Of a DNA stretch of 64,000 nucleotides, positions 9,444 through 17,594 are shown one piece after another. Made by a program: the position numbers and the translations under genes. Source of the stretch: Candidatus Limnocylindrales bacterium (GTDB lineage Bacteria; Moduliflexota; Moduliflexia; Moduliflexales; JAUQPW01); NCBI GenBank assembly GCA_035559535.1, contig DATMBG010000007.1, forward strand, positions 29,480 to 93,479, in the 5' to 3' direction. The notes beneath the pieces are model-generated. The model was not told the DNA's origin and did no database searches. It was given only the letters and a program-made list of their open reading frames with translations. The stretch's first letter is position 1. Each line of letters opens with the position of its first letter.

Positions 9444-9747
9444 TACCATTTCTACGTTGAAATATCCCTTAAACGGTAGGGGGATCCAGTGGGGCTGTCT
9501 TGTTTAAGGACGATCCTGGATGATCACCTTGTAGATTACAGGTTATATGATATGATATTTCTATCTGGGTCTGGTATAACAAGTTGAGGAGGACCCTTTA
9601 AGGAGGCCCTTAACGGGAAAAAGGTTAAATCTATTTTTTCGCACCTCCAACTCGATCTATAATTTTGAAGTTTTGTATAATGGTTCCGTTCCTGCCTCAG
9701 GTTCCATTCAACAAAAGTAGAGTTTGATGAAAGGAGAATAAAAAGCC
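9444..9747. other. gene-free stretch with a weak inverted repeat
   Basis: No credible ORF. An imperfect inverted repeat (GTTGAGGAGG near 9582, CCTCCAACTC near 9645) encloses two AGGAGG-like sites that precede no gene. The last 100 bases are AT-rich and end in the AAGGAGAA ribosome site of the next gene. Confidence 0.5.
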
Positions 9748-10203
9748 ATGGAAATAACGGGTATTCATCACACCAGCTTTACAGTTAGCAATCTGAAACG
9801 CTCTATCGATTTTTATCAGGGTATTTTGGGTTTTCCTATTGTGATGGAAAAAGAGCTAACAGGTACAGAAGCCGAAACGATCACAGCCCTTCCCGGCGCT
9901 CATCTTCTTATCGCTCATTTGAAGGCAGGTGAATATCAAACCATAGAGCTCATTCAGTACCTGGCTCCTCAGGGAAAGGTTTTAGATACCACAACCTGCA
10001 ATGTGGGGAGTGCTCATATCTGCTTTGTAGTTCCTGATATAAAGAAAGCCTATCAGGAATTGAAAGCAAAGGGGGTACGTTTTAAATCAGAACCTATCCG
10101 CCTCTCCAGCGGTAAAAGTAAAGGGGGGTATGCGGTTTATTTCCGGGATCCCGATGGGATTACTTTAGAGTTGTTTCAAAGACCTCCCTCTATGGCCATC
10201 TAA
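9748..10203 (+). CDS. VOC family (glyoxalase/dioxygenase-fold) protein
   Basis: 151 residues forming one vicinal-oxygen-chelate module of two beta-alpha-beta-beta-beta units. Likely metal ligands are His in the opening IHHTSFTV, His in SAHICFVV and Glu in ITLELFQRP. The family covers glyoxalases, epimerases and type I extradiol dioxygenases; the short single-module length and the YFRDPDGITLELF ending fit a glyoxalase-like or small dioxygenase member. A ribosome site (AAGGAGAA) is well placed. It is separated by 300 bases from the catabolic genes upstream and probably has its own promoter. Confidence 0.85.
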   Translation: MEITGIHHTSFTVSNLKRSIDFYQGILGFPIVMEKELTGTEAETITALPGAHLLIAHLKAGEYQTIELIQYLAPQGKVLDTTTCNVGSAHICFVVPDIKKAYQELKAKGVRFKSEPIRLSSGKSKGGYAVYFRDPDGITLELFQRPPSMAI

Positions 10204-10283
10204 AGATGGATAAATAACCGAAAAAAGGCCACTCCGGAGATTTTTATGGTATAAAAAATTTTTCAAAAATTTTTATTTTGAGC

Positions 10284-10313
10284 TTGACAAAGGACCCAAC
10301 TTTGATGTAGTCA
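10284..10313 (+). promoter_or_regulatory. possible sigma70 promoter
   Basis: A perfect -35 box TTGACA at 10284-10289 is followed after 18 bases by TAGTCA, a poor -10. It lies about 75 bases before the small membrane protein gene, downstream of an A/T-rich hairpin that may end the VOC transcript. Confidence 0.35.
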
Positions 10314-10387
10314 GGATTGGTTAGTGGGTCTATAACAGTCCTCTGTTTGACCAACCTCTTTCAACCTTTTTCAAAGGAGTAAAGTCT

Positions 10388-10972
10388 GTGATGGATTCCA
10401 ACATAAAAGTACCTTACCAAACCTGGATAACGCGTTTACCGAATGCAAAAGTACTCTTAACGGGTTTGGTTATGTTCGGACTCATCGGCTTGGTAACCTT
10501 TGCTGCACTGCGTGAGATAAATGTTACTACGACAAATAGTGTGGGAACCATGATCGAGCCTTTGCGACCAGCCTTTACTGAGGCAGAAGAAGCGTATGTT
10601 TCGGCATTATGGCCTATTCATAGTGATGTAAAACTCAGTGCGGTCAGTATGACATTTGCCGGTCTTTACTACAAGCTAGGGGAAATCGATCGAAATACCC
10701 TGAAATCTAGGCTTAAACCGGTCGCCGAGAATTTTGAAAAGGCGGCTTTTCGGCTTCGCCAGATAGAACCCCCGGTATCCATGGAAAAGATTCACTGGAA
10801 CTATGTGAGGGCCGTGAAGCTTTATCAGGATTCTATTACAGAAATGACCAAAGTACTCGATGACGGTCGTGACGAGCATTTAATTGCCGCCCAGGCGCAA
10901 AGTGAGCAGGCAGCAACCATTCTGCTCAAAGTGAGTAGTGAATTGTGGCCCGGAGAGTATAAGCCGAACTAA
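10388..10972 (+). CDS. single-pass membrane protein of unknown function
   Basis: 194 residues: a short cytoplasmic head, one membrane segment near 20-42, then a helical outer domain rich in Glu, Ala and Lys. Shape and size recall the four-helix sensor domains of chemoreceptors, but there is no signalling domain after it. No family recognised. AAAGGAGT sits 8 bases before GTG 10388 and 11 before ATG 10391, so either may be used. Stand-alone gene between two non-coding stretches. Confidence 0.65.
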   Translation: MMDSNIKVPYQTWITRLPNAKVLLTGLVMFGLIGLVTFAALREINVTTTNSVGTMIEPLRPAFTEAEEAYVSALWPIHSDVKLSAVSMTFAGLYYKLGEIDRNTLKSRLKPVAENFEKAAFRLRQIEPPVSMEKIHWNYVRAVKLYQDSITEMTKVLDDGRDEHLIAAQAQSEQAATILLKVSSELWPGEYKPN

Positions 10973-11162
10973 TTATCCAGAAAGAAGGATAAATAACCCT
11001 TCAGCGGCATTCAGGAATAGACTTTTTGTATATCTTCCCTCTGGAGGGGTGGGAAGTCATAAACTTTTAAAGGATGGTGTCTCTCTGAGAGACCCCATGA
11101 AGAGGAGAGTTAGGGATCTTTCCTCTTCTTTTTAAAAGCCGTTAAAACCCTATGATCAACCT

Positions 11163-11217
11163 CCCTACCCGTAGATTTGTAATGTCAGACTTGGATATTA
11201 CAAATTCATAGGTAAGG
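11163..11217. repeat. spacer inverted repeat
   Basis: Arms CCTACCCGTAGATTTGTAAT (from 11163) and the near-complement ATTACAAATTCATAGGTAAG (from 11196) surround a 13-base loop. It lies just before the ribosome site of the lactonase-like gene and would place a hairpin in its leader. Confidence 0.75.
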
Positions 11218-11236
11218 GTTATCCCAGGAGGAAAAC

Positions 11237-12268
11237 ATGCAAAAGAGGCAGGTAACAAGCGCAGGGTGGTTTGTATTACTGGTGATGTTCGGGTTGGCTA
11301 TGGTAGCTACCACCTTTGGTCCCGTGGCGTTTGGAGCCGAAGAAAAGGAAGCACCCATAGTCTACTCGGTTTGGCTGGTTGAAAGTAGCCGTTTCATGAA
11401 AGTACCCTTTGGGGCCTTTATGCCTGATCGTGCCTTTGTTCCGGATAGTAAGAATCCCATGAACAGTATTAATACGGTGGATCTTCCGGTCAATGTGGGT
11501 GTTATTAAGGGAGGTAAGGACATAGTTCTCTATGATACGGGATGGAAACAACAGGAATATCTAAAGATGACCGGAAGTGATCATTGGGCACCGCTTCCAG
11601 AACAGTTAAAACTGCTGGGGATTAAACCTGAGGATGTAACGAAGATCGTCATCGGCCATGGTCACTGGGATCATGCCGGTCAAATCGATGATTTCCCCAA
11701 TGCTGTCCTTTATGTACAGAAAGAAGAGTTACGGGGGATCGAGTGGGCCCTTAACTATCCCGGACATCCCAAAATCAGGGCAGTGAATACCGATCCCGGT
11801 GGATGTATGCGTACACCCGCCTGCGGTTATCCTCCGCTAACCCTGGATCAGATTTATGGTAAGGTCTTAAAAGGGAAAGCAGTCATTGTGGATGGGATGA
11901 TGGAGATTGCCCCCGGTCTGATTATTCATCCGGCCCATCGTGCCCATACGGCAGGTTCTCAACTCCTGCAAGTGAATACGGCCAGAGGACAGCTCATGTT
12001 TGGTAGTGATGCTTACTCCTCCTGGGAGGGTATCCGCGACTGGATGATTGCCAACCCTCAACAGACCGATACCGTTCAACAGTTTCTGGCCTATGAGAAA
12101 TGTTACAAGATCACCGGCGGTTATGATAACTGTGTAGCGGCCCACGAACCCCTCTCTTATACTGATAAATACCCGCTTACCAAGGATTCATGGGTCGGTC
12201 CTAATGGTTCTCGTATGGCCGAAATCACCCTGGCTCCTGGAGAACCATCCCGTAAACCCAAGAAGTAA
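11237..12268 (+). CDS. exported MBL-fold hydrolase, N-acyl-homoserine-lactonase-like
   Basis: 343 residues with a signal peptide ending near residue 34 (VAFGA-EEK). The motif HGHWDHAGQ, then HRAHTAGSQ, the Asp in FGSDAY and His in AAHEPL supply a full set of dinuclear zinc ligands in the order seen in AiiA/AttM-type lactonases. It is longer than AiiA and exported, which is unlike intracellular quorum-quenching enzymes, so the substrate may be another lactone. AGGAGGA precedes the start. A strong terminator follows directly, so it is probably monocistronic. Confidence 0.85.
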   Translation: MQKRQVTSAGWFVLLVMFGLAMVATTFGPVAFGAEEKEAPIVYSVWLVESSRFMKVPFGAFMPDRAFVPDSKNPMNSINTVDLPVNVGVIKGGKDIVLYDTGWKQQEYLKMTGSDHWAPLPEQLKLLGIKPEDVTKIVIGHGHWDHAGQIDDFPNAVLYVQKEELRGIEWALNYPGHPKIRAVNTDPGGCMRTPACGYPPLTLDQIYGKVLKGKAVIVDGMMEIAPGLIIHPAHRAHTAGSQLLQVNTARGQLMFGSDAYSSWEGIRDWMIANPQQTDTVQQFLAYEKCYKITGGYDNCVAAHEPLSYTDKYPLTKDSWVGPNGSRMAEITLAPGEPSRKPKK

Positions 12269-12293
12269 AGCCAGCAGGGATGATCAAATATTG

Positions 12294-12331
12294 CGAGGAG
12301 TCCGGCAAAACCGGACTCCTCGTGTTTTTTT
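12294..12331 (+). terminator. Rho-independent terminator
   Basis: Perfect 12-base stem CGAGGAGTCCGG / CCGGACTCCTCG with loop CAAAA, followed by TGTTTTTTT. It closes the lactonase-like gene transcript. Confidence 0.92.
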
Positions 12332-12398
12332 ACCTTCTCTAAGTTCCCTATTTAGGAGTGATGGTTATCTTATACCGACTTGCTTTTCATAAAGTAAG

Positions 12399-12460
12399 AT
12401 ATCATTGCAAGGAGCTAAGTGACGAAGCAATCTGTATGTTCAGAGATTGCTTCGCTGCAG
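12399..12460. repeat. dispersed-type palindrome with GAAGCAATCT core
   Basis: ACGAAGCAATCT (12422) and AGATTGCTTCGCT (12444) form the stem, preceded by ATTGCAAGGAGCTAAGTG. This resembles a widespread intergenic repeat with GCGAAGCAATCTC arms. It overlaps the possible 5' end of the following beta-propeller gene. Confidence 0.75.
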
Positions 12461-13680
12461 GGATAAGGACGCTTTATTCATTCAATTACAAACTAATATT
12501 GCCTTTCATCTCTTTGCTGATGGGTATACTGGGATTTTCTGAAGCGGATGCCCATGATCCAAGTGCCTATGGGGGTCTATTTCGATCCCGGGATAACGGG
12601 GCGACCTGGTTCCCTGCAAATACAGGACTTTTTCTAACCGACGCCCTCGGCGTGGCTATCAGCCCAACCGATGCAAATCATCTCTTGCTTGCAACAAGCA
12701 CTCAATTATTACGCTCACGCAATGGAGGACGTGATTGGGTTCAAGAAGCCCCGACGGTATTGTTCGGAGGTGTTTATGCCATAGCCTTTGATTCTGATGG
12801 GCAACGCGCCTTTGCTTCAACCAATTTGGGAATTTATGTAACCGAAGATGGTAATCAATGGCATAAAACCTCGACTCCAAAGGGTGCCATACCGGCTTAT
12901 GCTATCACACCAGGATCTGTTACCGGGAGAATTTACGTAGCAGGACCCGGTGGATTATGGCGAAGCGAGGACCGGGGTCGATCTTGGTTAGATGCAGGTA
13001 AGGGCCTTCCTCAAGGACCGGTAACCGGCCTCCTCATCCATCGAACAAACCCCGAATCAGGGGTTAAGAATTCTGAAGAAACCGTTTATGTCATCGCAGG
13101 AGGGCGAATCTGGATGAGCCCAGATGGGAGGTATAACTGGCAACCTCGGGATACCGGACTCCCTGTGGGTCGTGTACAGGCTTTCTCACAGGATCCTGCA
13201 GAATCCGATCAATTATGGGCTGCGGCAGCCGATCAGGTATTCACAAGTGAGGATCTGGGTGAGAATTGGCGGCCCATTGGACGGCCACTGCCAGAAGCCA
13301 ATACTTCCATCCATGGGATTGCCGTTGCTGAAGGTGGAACCATTATTGTGCTGACAACCCATCGGGGTCTGTTCCGAAGTACCGACGGCGGAAATAACTG
13401 GAATCTCATGGAAGGTAATCTCCCCATCCATCTCGAAGCAGGACCCCTGGTACGAGACCCAAACCATTCTGCAACCCTTTATGCCGGATATGCCCTGACT
13501 CCCTACAGTGAATTAAGAAGAACGGCCATGGAAGGAGGATCATTACTCAGTCGTGCCGATCCTGTGAGTTTGATGGGTGGTGCTGCCTTCTTGATTCTTC
13601 TGACGATCCTTGGAATTATCTTGGTCCGCTGGCTTGCACGTTCTCGAAGTGCGGTCAACACGACCCTATCTCGATCCTAA
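12436..13680 (+). CDS. exported beta-propeller with BNR/Asp-box repeats, C-terminal membrane anchor
   Basis: At least six Asp-box turns can be seen: SRDNGATW, SRNGGRDW, TEDGNQW, SEDRGRSW, SEDLGENW and STDGGNNW, the pattern of sortilin/YCF48-like propellers. A hydrophobic signal-like stretch (LPFISLLMGILGF) is followed by ADAHD, and the C-terminus has one membrane helix then basic residues. So the propeller probably faces the periplasm or cell surface. The start is uncertain: the frame is open to 12358, ATG 12436 lies inside a palindromic repeat and lacks a ribosome site, and an in-frame TTG near 12496 would begin just before the signal. Function unknown; such propellers are usually binding scaffolds. 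Confidence 0.72.
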   Translation: MFRDCFAAGIRTLYSFNYKLILPFISLLMGILGFSEADAHDPSAYGGLFRSRDNGATWFPANTGLFLTDALGVAISPTDANHLLLATSTQLLRSRNGGRDWVQEAPTVLFGGVYAIAFDSDGQRAFASTNLGIYVTEDGNQWHKTSTPKGAIPAYAITPGSVTGRIYVAGPGGLWRSEDRGRSWLDAGKGLPQGPVTGLLIHRTNPESGVKNSEETVYVIAGGRIWMSPDGRYNWQPRDTGLPVGRVQAFSQDPAESDQLWAAAADQVFTSEDLGENWRPIGRPLPEANTSIHGIAVAEGGTIIVLTTHRGLFRSTDGGNNWNLMEGNLPIHLEAGPLVRDPNHSATLYAGYALTPYSELRRTAMEGGSLLSRADPVSLMGGAAFLILLTILGIILVRWLARSRSAVNTTLSRS

Positions 13681-13697
13681 ATCAAGGAGACTTTATC

Positions 13698-14720
13698 ATG
13701 AATGAGCGGGTTTCCCTACCTTATCAATTTGTACGCCGCGCCCGATCTCTGCTAACCTGGGCTATTGCGGCTTCCATTGCGCTCTTACTGGGAGCGGGAA
13801 TCCTCATCTGGCGTCTTGGGTTATTCTCTAACCCCGGATTCATCGAATACCCCATGTTACGCTCGACAGATATTCCGACGGCTATCGCCGTAGCCCCCAA
13901 TGGTGCTGTATGGTTTACCATTGAGTTCTCAGATGCCATTGGACTCTTTCGTAATGGAAAAATCGAGCGACTTCCCAAGGGTTCCCAGAACTTAGTCCCC
14001 GTAGGATTAGGTGTTGCTGCCGATGGTTCGGCATGGTTTACCGATGTTCCGGCGCGAGCCATTTCAAATATCTCCCAGTCGGGCAAACTCACCTCTTTTT
14101 CCCTCTCAACGCCCATCGCCAGATTAGGTAAACTCGCTGTTGCTCCTGATGGAGCTGTCTGGTTTGCCGAGCCAACTTCTTATAGTATCACACGGCTTAA
14201 GGATGGCCAGTTCACACGATACCAGCTTGAGTCTGCTCGAGGAGACCCCTATGGGGTTGCAGTGGATGCACAGGGCACTGTGTGGGCTACTCTCCAAAGT
14301 GCCAACAAGTTGGTAAGGATCTCGCCAGATGGTAAAATGACCGAAATCGAAGTCCCCACCCGAGGTAGTACTCCGACCGAAATTGCGGTAGACGCAACGG
14401 GAGTCGTCTGGTTCACGGAGTTCCGTACAAGTAAAATCGGACGCTACGCCAACGGCCAGTTCACCGAGTTTCAGGCTCCTGGTAACGAGAGGTCCGCAAT
14501 TACCGGCCTGGCCATAGCACCCGACGGATCCGTCTGGTTCGGTATGCTGCGTAGACATAGCCTGGTTCGCTTACACAATGGAGTTCTCAAGGAATTCCGT
14601 CTTCCTCGCCGGGATGCTCGCCCTTACAACCTCGCCGTCGATGCCGCCGGTAATGTATGGTATACCGATATCAGTGGATGGCTCGGGATGCTTCCTGCCG
14701 ATCAAGCCAGAGTCGACTAA
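13698..14720 (+). CDS. membrane-anchored Vgb-like beta-propeller
   Basis: 340 residues. After an N-terminal membrane helix (near 18-38), blades repeat with the signature DGxxWFT (NGAVWFTI, DGSAWFTD, DGAVWFAE, TGVVWFTE, DGSVWFGM, GNVWYTD), as in virginiamycin B lyase and related streptogramin-lyase-like proteins. Those enzymes open depsipeptide rings, but most environmental members have unknown ligands. It follows the Asp-box propeller by 17 bases with an AAGGAGA ribosome site, so the two propellers are probably made together. Confidence 0.8.
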   Translation: MNERVSLPYQFVRRARSLLTWAIAASIALLLGAGILIWRLGLFSNPGFIEYPMLRSTDIPTAIAVAPNGAVWFTIEFSDAIGLFRNGKIERLPKGSQNLVPVGLGVAADGSAWFTDVPARAISNISQSGKLTSFSLSTPIARLGKLAVAPDGAVWFAEPTSYSITRLKDGQFTRYQLESARGDPYGVAVDAQGTVWATLQSANKLVRISPDGKMTEIEVPTRGSTPTEIAVDATGVVWFTEFRTSKIGRYANGQFTEFQAPGNERSAITGLAIAPDGSVWFGMLRRHSLVRLHNGVLKEFRLPRRDARPYNLAVDAAGNVWYTDISGWLGMLPADQARVD

Positions 14721-14736
14721 GTTATTGATCTAACCC

Positions 14737-15072
14737 ATGAGACTTCAAAATCATCTCCCTAAAACGATTTTGATCTTGGGAATGTTAGTTTTTGGATTAA
14801 GTTGTGGTGTACCAGTCCGCACACCCCAGCAGATTAATGAAGACAGGATAATCACAAAGAAAGTTTTAGAAAAACTAGAAGAGGTCCCGCTCCGGGCGCC
14901 TCCTCAGGATTATTTAACGGCAACAACCCAACGGGGTATTGTCCACGTAGAAGGTGTAGTCCAAGATCTATACACCAAAGCTAAAGTGATCGAACTTATA
15001 AAAACTGTGGAAGGGGTCAAAGGGGTTACGGAAAATATTCGGATTGAAGAGGGACCCCAGGGAGGGAGATGA
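14737..15072 (+). CDS. BON-domain lipoprotein
   Basis: 111 residues. A hydrophobic signal ends in the lipobox GLSC (Cys23), so it is probably lipid-anchored. Residues 35-105 form one BON domain (TKKVLEKLEE ... VEGVKGVTENIRIEEG), a fold thought to bind phospholipid or outer-membrane surfaces as in OsmY. It is 16 bases after the Vgb-like gene, the last of a three-gene group of envelope proteins. Confidence 0.85.
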   Translation: MRLQNHLPKTILILGMLVFGLSCGVPVRTPQQINEDRIITKKVLEKLEEVPLRAPPQDYLTATTQRGIVHVEGVVQDLYTKAKVIELIKTVEGVKGVTENIRIEEGPQGGR

Positions 15073-15359
15073 AGGATCCCATAAAGTAGAAAGATGTTGT
15101 AGAAGGTATAGGGAGGACGACGACCCTGATGGGATCGCCCTTAAACAGGGCCGTAAGGGTAGCCAGGGGGGGGTAGGGGCAGTCACAAGGATGGTCCTTA
15201 CTAATACTAAATTTCGATGTTAAAGGGTTATAAGAATGCCACCCCCCCTGATGCTGTGCCCTTTCGGTAGATGGGTCCTGAATTTATCCAATATCAAAGG
15301 AGAACCATTCATGTGAGAATTCCGTTAAGAAGGGATATTCCTCTTACTACATCAACTTA

Positions 15360-16373
15360 CTACATCAACCCGCTTACGGTACTCCAGGCTTTAGCGGTCA
15401 GGACAATCCCTACAACCACAATGAGCAGCGCTGTAGCCATCTGAACCCTCACCACCCAAGGTCCACTGAGCCAGTTTAATACGGTCTCCCCTACCTTGGC
15501 TGCCAGTACCCCTACAACGACCAGGGTCGTCGCGAATCCCAGACTAAAGACAAGAACGGTACCTAAACCGAGGATTACTTTGCCACTGGCCAGGGCCGAA
15601 AGCAGAATTGCCAGGGCCGCAGGGTCCGGCAATAGCCCACCTGCGATGCTCAATCCGAGAAGAACCATCAAGCTGGGTCGATTTTGAGTAATAACGTCGA
15701 GTCGATGGGTATGGCGAATACCCCAACCATGACTATGAAAACTTACCTCCTCCCCAGGTTCATAGGGGTAATCTGTTCTGAGTTCGTGTCCATGTCCGTG
15801 ATGATGAACCGATGAAGAATCCTGATTAGGGGCATGATCAGGATGTTGCTCCTGGGTAGGTAGAGAGAGATGGGGAATCGAATGTTCATGCTCATGGGGA
15901 TCATGGTCACCAGAGTGGTCATGATCATGGTCGTGCTGATGCATATGAGCAGGGATATGGGAAGCATGGGGCTCATGGTTATGGTTATGATTGGGATCAT
16001 GAATGTGATCACCTGAAGGGCCATGATCGTGATCATGGGAGGAGCCGGATAAAGACAGGGACCACAAGTTACGCTGGGCCAGTAACATCCAGAACCCCAT
16101 AACAATTACCAGAATCCCGGTAAATAAAGCAAGGTAAGCTTCTACACGCTGGGGTATGAGCCCGGGTAGACCCAGTGAGGCCAGAACGGCCACCAGTACA
16201 ATACCACTGGTATGGGATAGCGTAACAAAGATACCGAGAATGAAGGCATCCACGGGACGACCCCTTGCACCTACAATGTAGGCTGCGGAAATGGTTTTTC
16301 CATGGCCCGGGGTTGCCGCATGTACGGCTCCCAGCCAGAAACTGGACACTAAGTAAAGTAGCGCTTGACTCAT
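15360..16373 (-). CDS. NicO-family Ni/Co transporter with His-rich loop
   Basis: 337 residues. The NicO signature HAATPGHGKT sits near residue 20 in the first membrane segment, and about six to seven hydrophobic segments follow. Between segments 3 and 4 is a cytoplasm- or periplasm-facing loop of over 100 residues with about thirty histidines in HDHDH/HNHNH runs, as in RcnA-type exporters. It probably moves Ni or Co ions. ATG 16373 has GAGG upstream; a TTG at 16388 is also in frame. The gene starts right after the cyclophilin stop, so the two are co-transcribed. Confidence 0.87.
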   Translation of the reverse strand: MSQALLYLVSSFWLGAVHAATPGHGKTISAAYIVGARGRPVDAFILGIFVTLSHTSGIVLVAVLASLGLPGLIPQRVEAYLALFTGILVIVMGFWMLLAQRNLWSLSLSGSSHDHDHGPSGDHIHDPNHNHNHEPHASHIPAHMHQHDHDHDHSGDHDPHEHEHSIPHLSLPTQEQHPDHAPNQDSSSVHHHGHGHELRTDYPYEPGEEVSFHSHGWGIRHTHRLDVITQNRPSLMVLLGLSIAGGLLPDPAALAILLSALASGKVILGLGTVLVFSLGFATTLVVVGVLAAKVGETVLNWLSGPWVVRVQMATALLIVVVGIVLTAKAWSTVSGLM

Positions 16374-16388
16374 CTTTCCAAACCTCAA

Positions 16389-17003
16389 CTATTTGATTCT
16401 CTCAATAATTAACCTCTTAAGTACTACATCTTCTACTGGTTTATCTCCGGGTCCTTTTTTTACATTTCCAATCTCGTTAACTACCTCTTGCCCTTTAATG
16501 ACCTGACCAAAAATGGTATGCCGACCGTTGAGCCAAGGGGTTTCCTTATGGGTAATAAAAAATTGGGATCCATTGGTGTTAGGCCCGGCATTGGCCATGG
16601 CCAATCTACCCGGCCTATCAAAGGCCAGCTCTTTAACGATTTCATCTTTAAATCGATAACCAGGTCCCCCTCTACCGGTTCCTGTGGGGTCTCCTCCCTG
16701 AATCATAAAGTCAGGAATAACCCGATGAAAGATAGTTCCATCATAAAACGGTCGTTTGACCTTTTCACCTGTTTTAAGGTCTACCCATTCTTTGGTTCCC
16801 TCCGCTAAGCCAATAAAATTAGCAACCGTTTCAGGAGCTTCCTTTTCAAAAAGCTGACAAATGATCGTCCCATGATTCGTCATAAAAACCGCATAAGTTC
16901 CAGGTTTTAAACCTTCTAAGCTATAATCTTGACCTTGTATATTCACTACAGTACCTCCCCATAAAGTTAGAGTCATACAAACAATCAACCAAAAATTTTG
17001 CAT
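16389..17003 (-). CDS. exported cyclophilin-type peptidyl-prolyl isomerase
   Basis: 204 residues. A signal peptide (first ~25) precedes a cyclophilin domain with the active-site blocks [15 protein letters not shown] and [20 protein letters not shown], including the catalytic Arg and the Trp of the ligand pocket. It helps proline-limited folding, here most likely in the periplasm. A short insertion in the first third ([17 protein letters not shown]) is common in bacterial cyclophilins. It is followed without a gap by the NicO transporter gene. Confidence 0.92.
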   Translation of the reverse strand: MQNFWLIVCMTLTLWGGTVVNIQGQDYSLEGLKPGTYAVFMTNHGTIICQLFEKEAPETVANFIGLAEGTKEWVDLKTGEKVKRPFYDGTIFHRVIPDFMIQGGDPTGTGRGGPGYRFKDEIVKELAFDRPGRLAMANAGPNTNGSQFFITHKETPWLNGRHTIFGQVIKGQEVVNEIGNVKKGPGDKPVEDVVLKRLIIERIK

Positions 17004-17098
17004 TTTACGGAAAATAAAATGAACAATTAAAATCGTTGTTACTTATCCACCTCCGCTATGAATGATCAACGACTTTAATCGTCATTATCGGTGGTATC

Positions 17099-17533
17099 TT
17101 AGACAATCAACACCGGACAAGGTGCCTGGCGGGTTACCTTCTCCACAGTGCTGCCTAAAAAACGATGCTCTGGTTTTTCAATGCTATGGGCCCCAAGAAC
17201 AATAAGATCTACGGCCTTTTCACGGGCTATCCGAATAATTTCCCCAGAAGGGCTTCCGGTAACAATTACGGCCTCATAGTTACTAAAATTTTTAAGCTTT
17301 TCTCTACAAAGCTTTTCGAGTTGGGCTTTTCCTTCTTCTTCCAATTCCTTCTGAAGTTGGGCCAGGGGAGTTTTAGTAACATAAAACCCTGTGTACCCCT
17401 TCAGGTCGTGAACAACATGAAGGATATAAAGCTTAGCAGGGAATTTCTCGGCAAAAACAAGGGCATAATCCAGGGCCTGCTCGGAGTTTTTAGAAAAATC
17501 TGTTGCCAATAAAATTTTTTCAATCGATTTCAT
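17099..17533 (-). CDS. universal stress protein (UspA family)
   Basis: 144 residues, one Usp domain. It opens with KILLATDFSKNSEQALDYA and ends with GAHSIEKPEHRFLGSTVEKV and CPVLIV; the Gly-rich GSTVEKV portion matches the nucleotide-binding type of Usp protein. Cytoplasmic, probably ATP-binding, involved in stress survival. It sits between the PQQ dehydrogenase and the cyclophilin, separated from each by non-coding spacers. Confidence 0.92.
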   Translation of the reverse strand: MKSIEKILLATDFSKNSEQALDYALVFAEKFPAKLYILHVVHDLKGYTGFYVTKTPLAQLQKELEEEGKAQLEKLCREKLKNFSNYEAVIVTGSPSGEIIRIAREKAVDLIVLGAHSIEKPEHRFLGSTVEKVTRQAPCPVLIV

Positions 17534-17540
17534 ACTTTTG

Positions 17541-17594
17541 TAAAACGGAAAACGGAAAACGTAATGGGGGCACGTTCTACGCCTTACGTTTTAC
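17541..17594. repeat. spacer palindrome with AAAACGG heptamers
   Basis: Heptamers AAAACGG AAAACGG AAAACGT (from about 17541) and the inverted CTTACGTTTTAC near 17583 form a hairpin between uspA and the PQQ dehydrogenase. The right arm runs into the last codon region of the dehydrogenase. Confidence 0.75.
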
